Assembly (NCBI GenBank): GCA_037447655.1
Contig: JBBHKE010002887.1
Span: 434,001-498,000 of the forward strand
Direction: 5' to 3'
Source of the DNA: Zygnema cylindricum
Taxonomy: Eukaryota; Streptophyta; Zygnematophyceae; Zygnematales; Zygnemataceae
DNA: 64,000 nucleotides
Shown here: positions 32,238 to 43,277 of the stretch, piece by piece
Layout of the letters: every line of letters begins with the position of its first letter
How positions within the stretch are numbered: the first letter of the stretch is position 1
Position numbers and translations under genes: made by a program
Notes under the pieces: model-generated
What the model was told of the DNA's origin: nothing
The model's input: only the letters and a program-made list of their open reading frames with translations
Databases searched by the model: none

Positions 32238-33621
32238 GTTAGAAAGCGTGAGATTACAGAACGGGCAGCTGAGCAACACCGTCGCAACTTTGGAATCTCG
32301 TCTCGGTGAGGGACCTCATGGAGGCATGGAGAGGGACCACAGGAGACCGAAATTACGACTTCCCGACGAGTTCGATCCTGCAAGACACAAGAACCTGGAC
32401 ACTTGGCTATTCTCTGTTGCAAATTATCTCGAGAATTTTCCTAGCCTATCGGACTGTGAGAAGATTCACTACGCGGGTGGTCTTCTTAAGGGGGCAGCGC
32501 GTGCATGTTGGAGGACATTGGTGGAGAGTGATGAGATACCGACCGTTTGGGCTCTCTTCGTTCAATTCTTCCGTGACGCCTGGCAGCCTGTTAATACGGT
32601 TAAGGCTGCAAGAGATAAGATCGCAGTGTTGAACCAACGAACTTTAGTGTTGGAGTTTACGCAACGGTTTTTGGAGTGCAAGGTTCAAATACCTACGATG
32701 ACGGAGGATGAAGCTGTGGATCGTTACATCAATGGGCTCAAATCCTCCATTTGTAGAGATGTGGAACAATGGCTCGCTCGAGAAAGCACAACTCCTAGTC
32801 TCTCAGCGATCATTCAGTTTGCTGAACGGACCGATTCAGTCGACTTCACCCTCCGACGACCCTCTCATTTTGGGTTGAGTAGCGGTGGAGGGGGTCGTCA
32901 AGATGATGCTCCAACTCCCATGGAGCTCGCAGCAATTGATGAGGATAAGGATGTGGTCAACGTGCTACGGAAAAGGAAGAAGACTATCAAGACCAAGGCC
33001 AACAACTTGTCCCCCGAGGAGCTCCAACGGAGGAGTCAAAACGGCTTATGCTTCCAGTGCGGTTCCCCGGACCATATGGCTCGAGAATGTTCAAAACGGA
33101 AAAATCCAAGAAAGGGGAAACTTAACGTCATGAGGTTAGCCGGTGAAGGAGGAGACCCTTTGATATTTCGGGGTCAAAACGGAGTGAGCGCAACTAACTT
33201 CATGGTGGACTTCGGAGCATCGGGGAATTTCATCAACGAGGCGACGTTGAAGAGGTTAAAACTTCCTCTCGTGGTGCTTCAGGATCGTCAGTCGGTACAA
33301 TTGGCAGACGGGAGTTCCTTGTCCATTACTCATTGTACTCCGAGAATACGCGTCAGAATTGGGGATTTCCATTGGTTTGACACTCTTCAGGTATTAGTGC
33401 TTGGAAACTATGAAGTAATCTTGGGAAAACCGTGGCTACAAAAGTGGAACCCGGCGATCTATTGGAGAAGTGGCGACATGAGAGTATGGAAAGGTGAAAA
33501 AGAGTTTGAGGTAAAAGCGGGAGCGGCTGGTAAGAGATCGAAAGAGGGACGCCTGTTTTCGGCCTTACAGCTTAAGAGGGCACTCATAAAAGGGGAAACC
33601 ATTGGTGTTGCGGTCGTCTAA
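32218..33621 (+). CDS. Chimeric copia-LTR-started gypsy gag-protease
   Basis: An uninterrupted 467-codon frame. Codons 1-7 (MEVSEFQ) come from the end of a copia LTR. From LESVRLQNG onward it is the G2 gag, missing its own first 18 residues. Then come a complete zinc knuckle (CFQCGSPDHMARECSKRKN, about 33050-33107) and the aspartic protease with VDFGASGNFINE (active site DFGA, normally DSGA or DTGA). It ends at TAA 33619, three bases before the pol ATG in the same frame. Unlike the first copy (7247-8682) it has no internal stop. Whether it is expressed is unknown; the copia LTR piece here is too short to hold the copia promoter, so the G2 LTR upstream would have to drive it. Confidence 0.8.
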   Translation: MEVSEFQLESVRLQNGQLSNTVATLESRLGEGPHGGMERDHRRPKLRLPDEFDPARHKNLDTWLFSVANYLENFPSLSDCEKIHYAGGLLKGAARACWRTLVESDEIPTVWALFVQFFRDAWQPVNTVKAARDKIAVLNQRTLVLEFTQRFLECKVQIPTMTEDEAVDRYINGLKSSICRDVEQWLARESTTPSLSAIIQFAERTDSVDFTLRRPSHFGLSSGGGGRQDDAPTPMELAAIDEDKDVVNVLRKRKKTIKTKANNLSPEELQRRSQNGLCFQCGSPDHMARECSKRKNPRKGKLNVMRLAGEGGDPLIFRGQNGVSATNFMVDFGASGNFINEATLKRLKLPLVVLQDRQSVQLADGSSLSITHCTPRIRVRIGDFHWFDTLQVLVLGNYEVILGKPWLQKWNPAIYWRSGDMRVWKGEKEFEVKAGAAGKRSKEGRLFSALQLKRALIKGETIGVAVV

Positions 33622-33624
33622 CCT

Positions 33625-33857
33625 ATGGAGAAGGCGAAGGAGGAGATTCCAGAGGAATGGAAGAAAAAGGACCCTGACTTCGACTCAAAAGAACGGGACG
33701 ACACCAGAAAGGCTTTCAAAGAAGCCTCGGAAGTCGTGACAAAACTTCTCGAGGAGTACGTAGATGTTTTTCCCCCGAAGCTCCCCGAGGGCTTACCTCC
33801 GAAGCGCAAAGTAGACCATAAGATTGAACTTGTTCCCGGAGCGGTACCCCCGGCTAA
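33625..33857 (+). pseudogene. G2 pol start, second copy, truncated
   Basis: Same as 8686-8918 (EVVTKLLEEYVDVFPPKLPE, then KRKVDHKIELVPGAVPPA). It is cut after VPPA by copia LTR S1. The frame runs on by chance to 33912. Confidence 0.85.
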
Positions 33858-34912
33858 ATTCGCAAATCCAAAAGAAGCTAATCTAGAGAGTGCCAACTCC
33901 AAGTTGATATAAACCCAAATGAATGATCCCTTGACAATCAGAACCCCAATACACCACCCCTGTGAAGAGAAGACCTTCTGTGAGCTCAGTTTCACCACAT
34001 AATGCAAAGCTTGAATATGTGTTTTGGACAATATTCCCCACTTTGACTTTCCCACTGAATAAGTGCCACCTTGGCACGCGAAGACTTTGACCGACTACAC
34101 CCCTGTGTAGCTTGGACTCCCCTGAGTCCGCAGCAAAAAGAATCACTGAATTTGCTCAGCCGAGCATTAAGTTATGACTGGTCAAAGATGACCCTTATAG
34201 TTACAAGCTCTCTTAGAGAGAGGTACCTAAATATCACTAAGTCTTGGTCTGCCTACTCACGAATACCTACTACTAAACCCTATTCCTATAGAAACACTAT
34301 ATAGTACAAGAAGGTACGATAGGCGATGTACTTATTCTATGGTCATTGTACGACATGGTCTACAAAGTGACATTTGCCTAATCGGGAGCCATGGTTCCCC
34401 CCCCATCTTTTCCGATATCAAATAATGTGGCGCCACGTGGCACCGCGTGACGCTATCCTCAAAGGCCGCCGAAAGCTTATTGTGGGTGGCGGCTGTAATG
34501 GTGGCCGTCCGATCAGTTATATTTATACGGCTTCGATTGGCTTCCATGCATGAATTAATTAATGCGCGTTTTCGTTAGTCTGCTGCGAATTAGTCATTTG
34601 GATCAATACATAAATATTCGTGAAACATGTCATGTGTATCGTTTCGTTAGTGCCTTAATGGCTGAGGTGTGGGTCTACACTTGCCTACCTCGGTTCAAAT
34701 CCGGCCAGAGGCAGTATTTTGTTAAAACTAGTAAAATACCTTGTAATTCATTCTGCCTCCTTCTAAATGACGCGGCAGCCATGGCCTTCCTTTGGTCCTC
34801 TCTTTCTCTCTCTTTATATTCAAACTAAAATATAGAAGTGAACTATTAATTACCTTTTTCAACACTCCATTTATTTTTCTAATACAAACCTAGAAAATAC
34901 ATAAATTTCAAC
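33858..34912 (-). repeat. S1, copia LTR of subfamily C, truncated
   Basis: Sense strand reverse. The right limit is a normal LTR terminus (sense tgttgaaatttatg). The left side lacks the last 33 or so bases, including the LTR-borne ATG. It contains the G-box palindrome gccacgtggc at 34432-34441 and a tRNA-like module at 34645-34712 on the plus strand. It sits between G2 pol on the left and copia RT on the right, so it marks a recombination or deletion junction. Confidence 0.85.
34645..34712 (+). other. tRNA-like module in S1 (antisense)
   Basis: A-box-like ccttaatggctgaggtg and B-box-like ggttcaaatcc are spaced as in a tRNA gene, followed by a T-rich tract. The stem pairing is imperfect. Confidence 0.45.
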
Positions 34913-37880
34913 AAAACAAACAAATCATCAACATAAATTGCAATAAATATAATTCTCTCCTCATCTTCAAACAAATAAATTGATTGATCTGAGCTGATCT
35001 GAATATATCCCAAACCTGTAAAAACTCATCAAGCTTCTTATTCCATTGTCGAGGCGCCTGTTTCAGCCCATACAAAGATTTGATCAATCTGCAAACCTTG
35101 CTCTCCTCCCCTTGCTCCACAAATCGTTCGTGCCGTCGCATAAAGATCTCCTCTTCCAACTCTCTATGTAGGAAGGCTGTCTTGATGTCCATTTGATGTA
35201 CTTCCATGTATTCTGGTGCCGCCATACTGAGAAGTATTTGGACGCAGGGAAATGTGACGACCAGGGCAAATGTCTCTTCTTAGTTAATTCCCTCATTCTG
35301 GGTATTTCCTTTCGTCATTAACCGAGCCTTGTAGCGCTCAATGGTGTTATCCGGGTTGAGTTTCTATTTACATACCCATATATATCCGATTGGCCTTTTT
35401 TCAGGAGGACAGTCCACCAATTCTCATGTATCGGCTGCCATAATCAAAGCAATCTCCTCAATAATGGCAATCTCCGACCAGTTCCTCTCAGGAAAGTTTA
35501 TCCCCTTACCATAAGTCTAGGGTTCATCGGGTTGAGACAGTTTGGTTACCATGTTATTAACTTGTTTCTCTTGCAGTCTTTTGCTGTTTCTCCTTCCACC
35601 CTCAAAATATAATGCCGGAATAGATGGCCCTCGTTGATTGTTTTTAACAGTTTCCACTTATCCCGTATCCCTTGATTCCAGGTCTATTTTCACCACGTCT
35701 TCCACTTTGGTTGGAGTTGGCACTAGGGGTTCCACTGCTAAATCCTCCTTGATCACCTGCAAGATCATTATCTTCTTCGAAACCTGGATAGTTAGGAAGC
35801 TCAAAGTCATCAATTTTTTTTGACTCAAATCTGATTTTTTCTAACTTCGTATATTTGAAGGGATCCACAGACTTTCCTTCATCCATAACTACTATATGTT
35901 TTACTAAGATTATATCTTCCCTTTTTAGATCATAAACTCTATATTCTTTAACATCTACATCATATCCTAATAAGTATCCCGGTTTTCCTTTAGGATTTAG
36001 CTTCCAATTAGACCGATCTGTATCTAGACTGAATACTTGACTGCCGAAAACCTTTTATGTAGGATATGTCTGGTTTCCGGCCTAGCCATCTCTCATAAGG
36101 TGTTTGATCTTTTATAGCTGAAGTAAGAACTCTATTTTTGAGGTAATTAGCACAGTTCATTGCTTCTGCCCAAAACCTTTTTCCTATCTTCTTATCCGAC
36201 AACATACACTCTATTCTTGAGATAGTTTGCACAGTTTTTATTGCTTCCGCCCATAATCTCTTTCCTATCTTCTTATCTGACAACATACTCTTGGCAGTAT
36301 CACTTACTGTCCTATTTAACCTCCTGGCTACACCATTCTACGCAGGATTTTCAAGGACTGTCTTTTGATGTTGCAGCACTCCATCTTCTCTAAGAAAATC
36401 CTCAAACTGATTTGAGGTATACTCTCCCCCATTATCACTTCTTACTCTTTTAATGGCGGTTTCATAGTTTCTCACTCCACGCTTTAAATTCCTTTAAAAT
36501 CTGTGGGGCCTCTGATTAATTTCTCAAAAAATACACTGTAAAATACCGAATCGTCAGTGATTGTCATCATAAACCTATTACCCCTGGGTGAAGGCTCTTT
36601 GGCCGGTCCTCAAATATCATTGTGTACCAAGTCTAAAACTTTTTCTCTTTAATAAGTGGCTTCCTTTGGGAATGGTAACTTGTGTGCCTTACCTTGAGCA
36701 CAACCACTACAATCACTTAGGTTTTCACTTTCTCCGAACTAAATTCCTTTTTGTATTCCCATCTTTTTCATTTCTTTCAACTTATCTAAATGCACATGTC
36801 CAAACCTTTTTTTTCCACAACATAATAGCATGAACACCAGCATAGTAAAGTTTCTTGTTTTCATTGCTTAAAATCAACCTAAATATCCATTGTCTACTTT
36901 TTTTAGCGGTGAAATAAACTTCCTCCTCAAAGCGAGCAGTATATGTTCCCTTCCTTGTGCTAGTCTCAAAACCCTTATCATCTAACACAGACGTTGAGAT
37001 GAGGTTTTTGTTTAACTCTCCAATAAACAACACATCAAAGAATGTCACTATGGATGTCTTTCCCTCCACTAAGACTTTCAGATTTACTGATCCTACCAAA
37101 GTAGTGGTGACTACCCTCCCATCCCTATATTCCATCTCTAAGGTGGGGATCGTTCTCATCTTAGTGAACTGATGTTTGTCCTTACACATGTGCATGGTGG
37201 CACCCGAATCCACAATCGAACCTCCTTCACCTTTTAATCCTTCGAAAGCACATTTATGCTTTCGAGGAATTTCGACCTCAGTCTTCGCCTCCAACTCCTC
37301 ATCCAACAAGAGCTCATCGTCCTTGTCCTCGGATTCCTCCTCATGTACCTGTGTCACAAGAGCCTTTTTCTTTCCTCTTGGAGGTCCACCGATCTGCCCC
37401 TCTTTCAACCAAATTTTGGTTGGCTTGGTACACTCTGCCATAGAGTGCTCTGGTTTCTTACAAAAATGACACAATCCGTTGGGAGCCCTCGGTCCGAACT
37501 CATCGGTCTGATTTTTTTGCCCCCCTCCTCCATAGTTTTTGACCGGTTTTGTGGAATCCTTGTTCCTCCAATCGGTTTGGGCTGCCAAGGCTTTCCAACT
37601 CTTTCATCCCCTACGGATCTCAATCGTATTCTCCCGAATGACAATTATCCCTACCACTGAATTCCATATCCACCTTGAGTCTTGCAAGTCCGGCACACGG
37701 TTGACTTTATTCTCGAACTCATTTAGTAACTTCATGAGAAAGCAGTTAACCTTTTCTTTTTCAGTTTCTACTTTTCCAGCACTCTCTAGCTCCATGAAAA
37801 GTGTTGCGAGCTCATTACAAAAATCTAACATCTTCCCCGCTTTGTATACATATGCATTAATTTTTCTGATCAGCTAACTG
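34913..37880 (-). pseudogene. C2, copia gag-pol body, broken and chimeric
   Basis: A reverse-strand copia of subfamily A missing its 3' part (RT is cut at the S1 junction, at the YVDD region) and the start of gag. Readable parts are RT (34908-35296, GLKQAPRQWNKKLDEF), integrase (36008-36800), protease (VDSGATMHMC, intact, about 37210-37240), zinc knuckle CHFCKKPEHSMAEC (about 37437-37478) and gag (37604-37880). Many frame changes. A 420-bp patch (35784-36205) is almost identical to C1 and duplicates part of integrase. The gag N-terminus, PBS and LTR link are deleted (about 460 bp relative to C1). Confidence 0.85.
35784..36205 (-). repeat. C1-like patch in C2
   Basis: About 99% identical to 11940-12361, including the same frameshifting flaw near gccgaaaaccttttatg. 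The flanking parts of C2 and C1 match at only 80-88%. At its right edge the integrase segment DKKIGKR.WAEA is present twice (36130-36190 and 36225-36290), as left by a recombination or template-switch join. Confidence 0.75.
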
Positions 37881-37882
37881 CT

Positions 37883-38936
37883 TGCAACTCTGAGACCTCC
37901 ATAGGTCCTCAGAGTGGACAGCTTGCAAGAAGCCTCTAGGGTAACCCTGACCCCTTCGTGTTTCAGCAAGAATAACTTCCACCTTGGAAGACAAAAACTC
38001 TGACCACCTTCACCCTTGTGAAGGCAAGACTCCCCTGAGTCGATAGCAAAAGAATCTCTGAATTTGCTCCCCTGAGCAGTAAGTTATGGAGGGTCAAAGT
38101 TGACCTTTTGTACAGAAGCTCCCTGGGAGAGTGGGTCCTATCTCCTAATTTTTCTAAGTCCTAAATCTCTCACAAACTCTATCTACTGATGTACGGAGCC
38201 AATCAGAATGCAGCTCCGTACACAAAAGTACAGCTGTCGGTGTACTTTTTGTACGAACATCGTACGACATGGCCTAAATGTCGACACGTGGTATGTCCAG
38301 ATTAGTTCCCGTAATCCTCGGAGATGTCGCGATCCAATGTTATTCCGCCACGTGTCATCCGATGTGGCGATGTCCATAAACCGTCGAAATCCTCTTCCGC
38401 GATCTCGGCGTTAATTCCGGCCGTCCGATTTAATTCATATTTAATTGTAGCCGTAATAAATGCATGTGCGATATTCTTTTCTATAAGGAAACAAATGCGC
38501 GATATTGGTTTCTTATCCGTACCGCTATCCATACTTTTACAATTATGGATCTATGTCTCCCGTAATCAATTATAGTTAAATGAATTTTCCTACGCAATAA
38601 CATTTAAATAAATATCATACCCTATATTACGTAACATTCGATGAAGAATTAATGGCTAAGGCTACCGTCTACCGGCTACCTGTCGGCCGGTAGGTACAAG
38701 GATCAAATCCTGTAGCCGGCACTTTACTTTTAGTAAATAAACCCCTAACTAATATATAATCCCCGTTAACTTCTGGATAGCCTATGTAGCCATGGCTCTA
38801 GCTCCCTCTCCAATTTCTCAGTGACTGCGACAAGTTTGAGAGTTGGAGAGAGAAGTTAGAGGTACACTGCCTCGGCTTCTTTCTATATTTCTATTTAGAC
38901 CTAGAAAATACTTTAAATGGATCATTAATTTCTACA
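37883..38936 (-). repeat. C2 5' LTR (subfamily A)
   Basis: 1054 bp with intact ends (sense TGTAGAAATT..GAGTTGCA). The LTR-borne ATG is at plus-strand 37900-37902. A tRNA-like module is at 38651-38722. On the left it joins gag directly with no primer-binding site. Confidence 0.88.
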
Positions 38937-39830
38937 GTCTCGGTATTCTAGAGTGTATTTCTTGAAAAATAAGTCAGCGGCCCAACACACTTTTAATGAA
39001 TATAAAGCATGGAGTGAGAAACTCCATGAAACCTCTATTAAGGGAGTGAGGAGTGATAATTGGGGAGAGTATACCTCTCATCAGTTTGAGGATTTTCTGA
39101 GAGGAGATAAAGTGCAACACTAAAAGACAGTTCCTAAAAATCTTGAGCAGAATGGTGTAGCTGAAAGAGTTAATAGAACACTGAGTGATAGTGCTTCGAG
39201 TATGCTGTCAAATAAGAAGATAAGAAAGAAGTTTTGGGCCGAAGCAATGAACTGTGAAAATTATCTCAATAATAGAGTTCTTACTTTGGCAATAAAAGGC
39301 AAAACACCTTATGAGAGATGGACAGGCCGAAAACCAAATGTTTCACGCTTAAAGGTTTTTGATAGTCAATTGTTCAGTTTAGACACGGATCGGTCAAACT
39401 GGAACTTAGATCCAAAAGGAAAACCAGGATATCTACTAAGATATGATGAAAATGTAAAAGGATATAGAGTCTATGATCTCAAAAGAGAAGATATAATCCT
39501 AGTGAAGCATCTAGTGGTTATGGATGAAGGGAAATCTATAAATCCCTTTAACCATACAAAGATACTTAGAATCAGATTTAAGTCAGAAAATTCTGATGAC
39601 TTTGAGCTTCCTAACTATCTAAGATTTCAAGAAGATGATGATCTTGCAGTTACAGATCAGATCGAGAAAGACCCAAATGTGGAACCCCTAGTATCAAGTC
39701 CAACCGAAACGGAAGACGTGGTGGAAATCAACCCGGATTCAATGGATATAGGAGAAGTAGAAACTGTTCAGAAGAATCCAAATTGGAGCCATCTATTACG
39801 GCAATCTAGTTTGAGGGAGGAACAAGAAGC
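38937..39830 (+). pseudogene. C3, copia integrase-linker fragment
   Basis: A forward-strand fragment related to C5 49587-50340 and 51577-51740. It encodes the integrase core C-terminus (RTLSDSASSMLS, then the WAEAMN..NRVLT stretch) and the acidic linker up to 39830. The open part runs 39202-39951 but the last 120 bases belong to the C4 LTR. It is inverted relative to C2 and C4 on either side, and no LTR of its own remains. Confidence 0.82.
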
Positions 39831-40719
39831 TGAAATTTTGTGGTCTCCATTGACCCACAAAATGAGCAGCCTATGTAAAGCCTCTAGGATAATATTTTCC
39901 CCTTCCACATTCCCACTGAATAAGTGTCGCCCAGGCACACAAATATTCTGACCACCCTCACCCCTGTGAGGACAAGACTCCCTTGAGTCAAACGCAAAAA
40001 GAATCACTGACTTTGCTCCCCTGAGCAGTAAGTTATGGATGGTCAAAGATGACCTTTATAGTTACAAGCTCTCTTAGAGAGAGGTACCTAAATATCTCTA
40101 AGTCTTGGTCTGCCTACTCACGACTACCTAATACTAAACCCTAGTCCAATAGGAACACTATATAGTACAAGAAGGTATAATAAGAGATGTACTTATTGTA
40201 CGGACATTGTACGACATGGTCTACAAGGTGACACCTGTCAAATTGGGAGCCATGGTTCCTCCTCCTATCTTCTCCAGTTTCAAATAATGTGACGCCACGT
40301 GGCACCGCGTGACGCTATCTCCAAATGACGCCAAAAGCTCACTTCGCGTGGCGGCTACAATGCCGGCCGTCGCATCAAAACATATTTTACACGGTTCAGA
40401 TTTGCGTACATACATGAATTGCTTTTTTTGGTTAGTCTCCTGTTAATTAGCTGATGCGTTAATGTTTATATATCTTTAAAACCCGTTATGTGTATCGTTT
40501 CGATAACGCCTTAGTGGTTAAGACATACGACTATATAGAGGTCCACAGACCCAGGTTCAAATCTGGTCTTAGGCAACATTTTAGTAAAATATCATCTACT
40601 TCAAAAATCTGCCACTTTCTAAATATGGTGGCAGCCATGGCGTGCCTTTAATCCTCACTCTCTATTTTTAAAGTAAAATTAAAATAGAGAAGTGAACTAT
40701 TAATTACCTCTTTTCAACA
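39831..40719 (-). repeat. C4 3' LTR (subfamily B)
   Basis: 889 bp. It contains the G-box palindrome gccacgtggc at 40294-40303, TATA-like ctatatag at 40158-40165, and a tRNA-like module at 40503-40575 on the plus strand. The sense-strand polypurine tract (ttgtggggag) is at 40720-40729. Confidence 0.92.
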
Positions 40720-40732
40720 CTCCCCACAATTC

Positions 40733-42001
40733 CTAGTCACTTTTTATTTTTAATCCACAGTTTTCTCTGCAATAAATCAACTTAGGGGAAGGCACTAGTT
40801 TTGTCATCATGTCTGCAATCATTTCTCTATCAGTTTTATGAACCAGTTTAATAATTTTATTTTCAACCTTCTCTCTGACAAAGCTTAGTCTAATATCCAT
40901 ATGCTTAGCTTTGAAGTGATGTTTCGGATTAGCTGCAATAGAGATAGCAGCTTGATTATCACAAAAATCATTTTGAGTTCCAGACTTCATGAACCCAAGT
41001 TCTTCAAGAAGAGATTTAACCCACATTAATTCTTCGGTGGCAGCACATGAAGCCATGTATTCAACCTCCATAGTGGACTGAGCAACTACTTTTTGTTGCT
41101 TGCTACTCCAACAACATGCACCGAATCCAATTTGCAACACATATCCAGTCGTACACCGCCTTAAAGGCACATCTCCATAACTGGCATCACTCTTGGTGGT
41201 GATGTCAATGTGCTCCCCTCCCAAATGCAACCATAATTCCCTTGTCCCCACCAGATATGTCATCACCCTTTTGGCAGCCTCCCAGTCTCTCTTTCTTGGT
41301 TCATTTAGACTTCTACTAAGGACACCTATAGCTGCAGCTATATTTTGACGGATACAGTTCATAAAATAAATTAAACTGCCTACAATCCGCTGACAAGGAA
41401 TATTTTCCATAAATTTTCTTTCTATCTCATCCATCTCATCATTAATGATCAATATTCCTCTCTCTTCACTCCCCTCAAACACTTTCTTTAAATCCATAGG
41501 AGTAGTACATCCGTTTGCCTTTTCCATCTGAAATTTTTCTAGCATATTACCGATTGCTTCTTTTTGAGTGAGTCTTATAATTCTATTCCCTCTATCTCTC
41601 TCCATCTGAATTCCCAAAATATACTTTGCTTCGCCGAGATCTTTCATATCAAAACTGCTTCTAAGATCCCGTTTTAGTTTGTTAATTTTATCTAAGGACT
41701 TGCTTAAGACTAATAAATCATCCACATATATAGCAATAAATATCACTCCATTCTCATCCTCAAATAAATATATAGTGTGACTTGAACTAATTCTGATATA
41801 CCCCAAACTGGTCAAAAATTCGTCTAGCTTTATTTTCCATTGTCGCGGTGCTTGCTTAAGCCCATAGAGTGATTTTATCAGTTTACAAACCTTGCTTTCT
41901 TCCCCACTTTCCACGAATCCTTCCGGTTGCCTCATGTAAATTTCTTCTTCCAACTCTTTGTGCAAAAAGGTCGTTTTAATATCCATCTGGTGTATTTCCA
42001 T
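40733..42001 (-). CDS. C4 reverse transcriptase-RNase H, open
   Basis: A 422-codon uninterrupted frame. RT motifs: MDIKTTFLHKELEEEIYM, GLKQAPRQW and the catalytic YVDDLLVLSKS. RNase H has SDASYGD, VEYMAS and DNQAAI, and ends ..MTKLVPSPKLIY.. near the polypurine tract. The frame begins within the RT; the real polyprotein extends upstream in broken frames (42002-42300, KPIGCKW-like). It is the least damaged copia RT in the window. Confidence 0.88.
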   Translation of the reverse strand: MEIHQMDIKTTFLHKELEEEIYMRQPEGFVESGEESKVCKLIKSLYGLKQAPRQWKIKLDEFLTSLGYIRISSSHTIYLFEDENGVIFIAIYVDDLLVLSKSLDKINKLKRDLRSSFDMKDLGEAKYILGIQMERDRGNRIIRLTQKEAIGNMLEKFQMEKANGCTTPMDLKKVFEGSEERGILIINDEMDEIERKFMENIPCQRIVGSLIYFMNCIRQNIAAAIGVLSRSLNEPRKRDWEAAKRVMTYLVGTRELWLHLGGEHIDITTKSDASYGDVPLRRCTTGYVLQIGFGACCWSSKQQKVVAQSTMEVEYMASCAATEELMWVKSLLEELGFMKSGTQNDFCDNQAAISIAANPKHHFKAKHMDIRLSFVREKVENKIIKLVHKTDREMIADMMTKLVPSPKLIYCRENCGLKIKSD

Positions 42002-43277
42002 ATCCTCTGCTGCGGCTATACTTACAAGGATTCTAACAGAAGGAAATCTGACTACAGGTGCAAAGGTTTCTTCGTAGTCTATCCCCTCTTTCTGAGTATA
42101 ACCTTTTGCAACTAACTTAGCTTTGTACCTCTCAATGGTATTATCGGGGTTTAATTAAAGTTTAAAAACCCACTTACATCCGATCGGTTTTCGGTCCGGT
42201 GGACAATCTACCATTTCCCATGTATTGGCTTCCATGATAGAGGCCATTTTTTCATTTATAGCTGTGATCCACTAGCTACTTTCTGGGGTGTTTATGGCCT
42301 CTAAATATGTATGAGGTTCATTCGGGTGAGACATCTTTGTGAGTTGGTTATTTGCTTGTCTTTCTTGAATTCGTTTACTACTTCTTCTTCCCCCTTTAAA
42401 ATCGGATGCTGGTATAGAAGGCATCTTTGGGTTTCGTTTAGGAAGATTTTCAGCTCCCCTATCTTCCAATTCCAGTGTCTCATCAAAATCCTCATCGGTT
42501 TCCACTTCGTATTGTGGCGTTGCCTCGGATGTTGTCCTTTCCTCCTCCTTTGGTAGATCTGCAGATTTTTATTTTTCTCCATCTTCCTTCTCTTCATTTT
42601 CAAAGTCAAAGTTAGAAAACTGATCCGTTTCCAATCTGATTTTGACTTCCTTATTATATTTGAATGGATCAATGGACTTCACTTCATTCATCACCACTAT
42701 GTGTTTTACCAAAATTATATCTCTCTTTTTCAAGTCATACACCCGGTATCCTTTTGTGCTCTCATCATATCCTACAAGATATCCTGGTTTCCCTCTTCCC
42801 TCTAACTTCCATTTAGTCTTATCGGAATCCAAACTTTAAACTTGACTTCCGAACACTCTCAAACTAGACAAATCAGGCTTTCTTCCTGTCCACCTCTCAT
42901 ACGGAGTTTCCTCCTTATTTGCTGAAGTTAGGACTCTATTTTTGATGAAATTAGCATAGTTTATAGACTCAGCCCAAAACTGCAGCCCTATCCTCTTGTC
43001 ACTTAACATACTTCTGGACATATCTCCTAAAGTTCTATTCACTCTTTATGCTACTCCATTTTGTTCCAGATTATAGGGAACAATTTTCTCATGATGAATT
43101 CCTTCTTCTTTAAGATATTCTTCAAATTCCCTTGAGGTGTATTCTTTCCCATTATCACTTCTTATCTCTTTTATTGAGGTTTCATGTAGCTTTTCACTCC
43201 ATACTTTATACTCTTTGAAACATTCTAATACCTCTGACTTTTGTCTGAGAAAGTATACCTTCGTGTATCTAGACCAA
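42002..43277 (-). pseudogene. C4 integrase C-terminus, linker and RT start, broken
   Basis: The order on the reverse strand is: integrase core end (RTLGDMSRSMLSDKRIGLQFW.. at 42836-43042), the acidic linker (42569-42832 and 42272-42505, with an alternative overlapping frame 42301-42672), and the RT start. Stops and frame changes occur at about 42836, 42570, 42275 and 42155. Confidence 0.8.
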
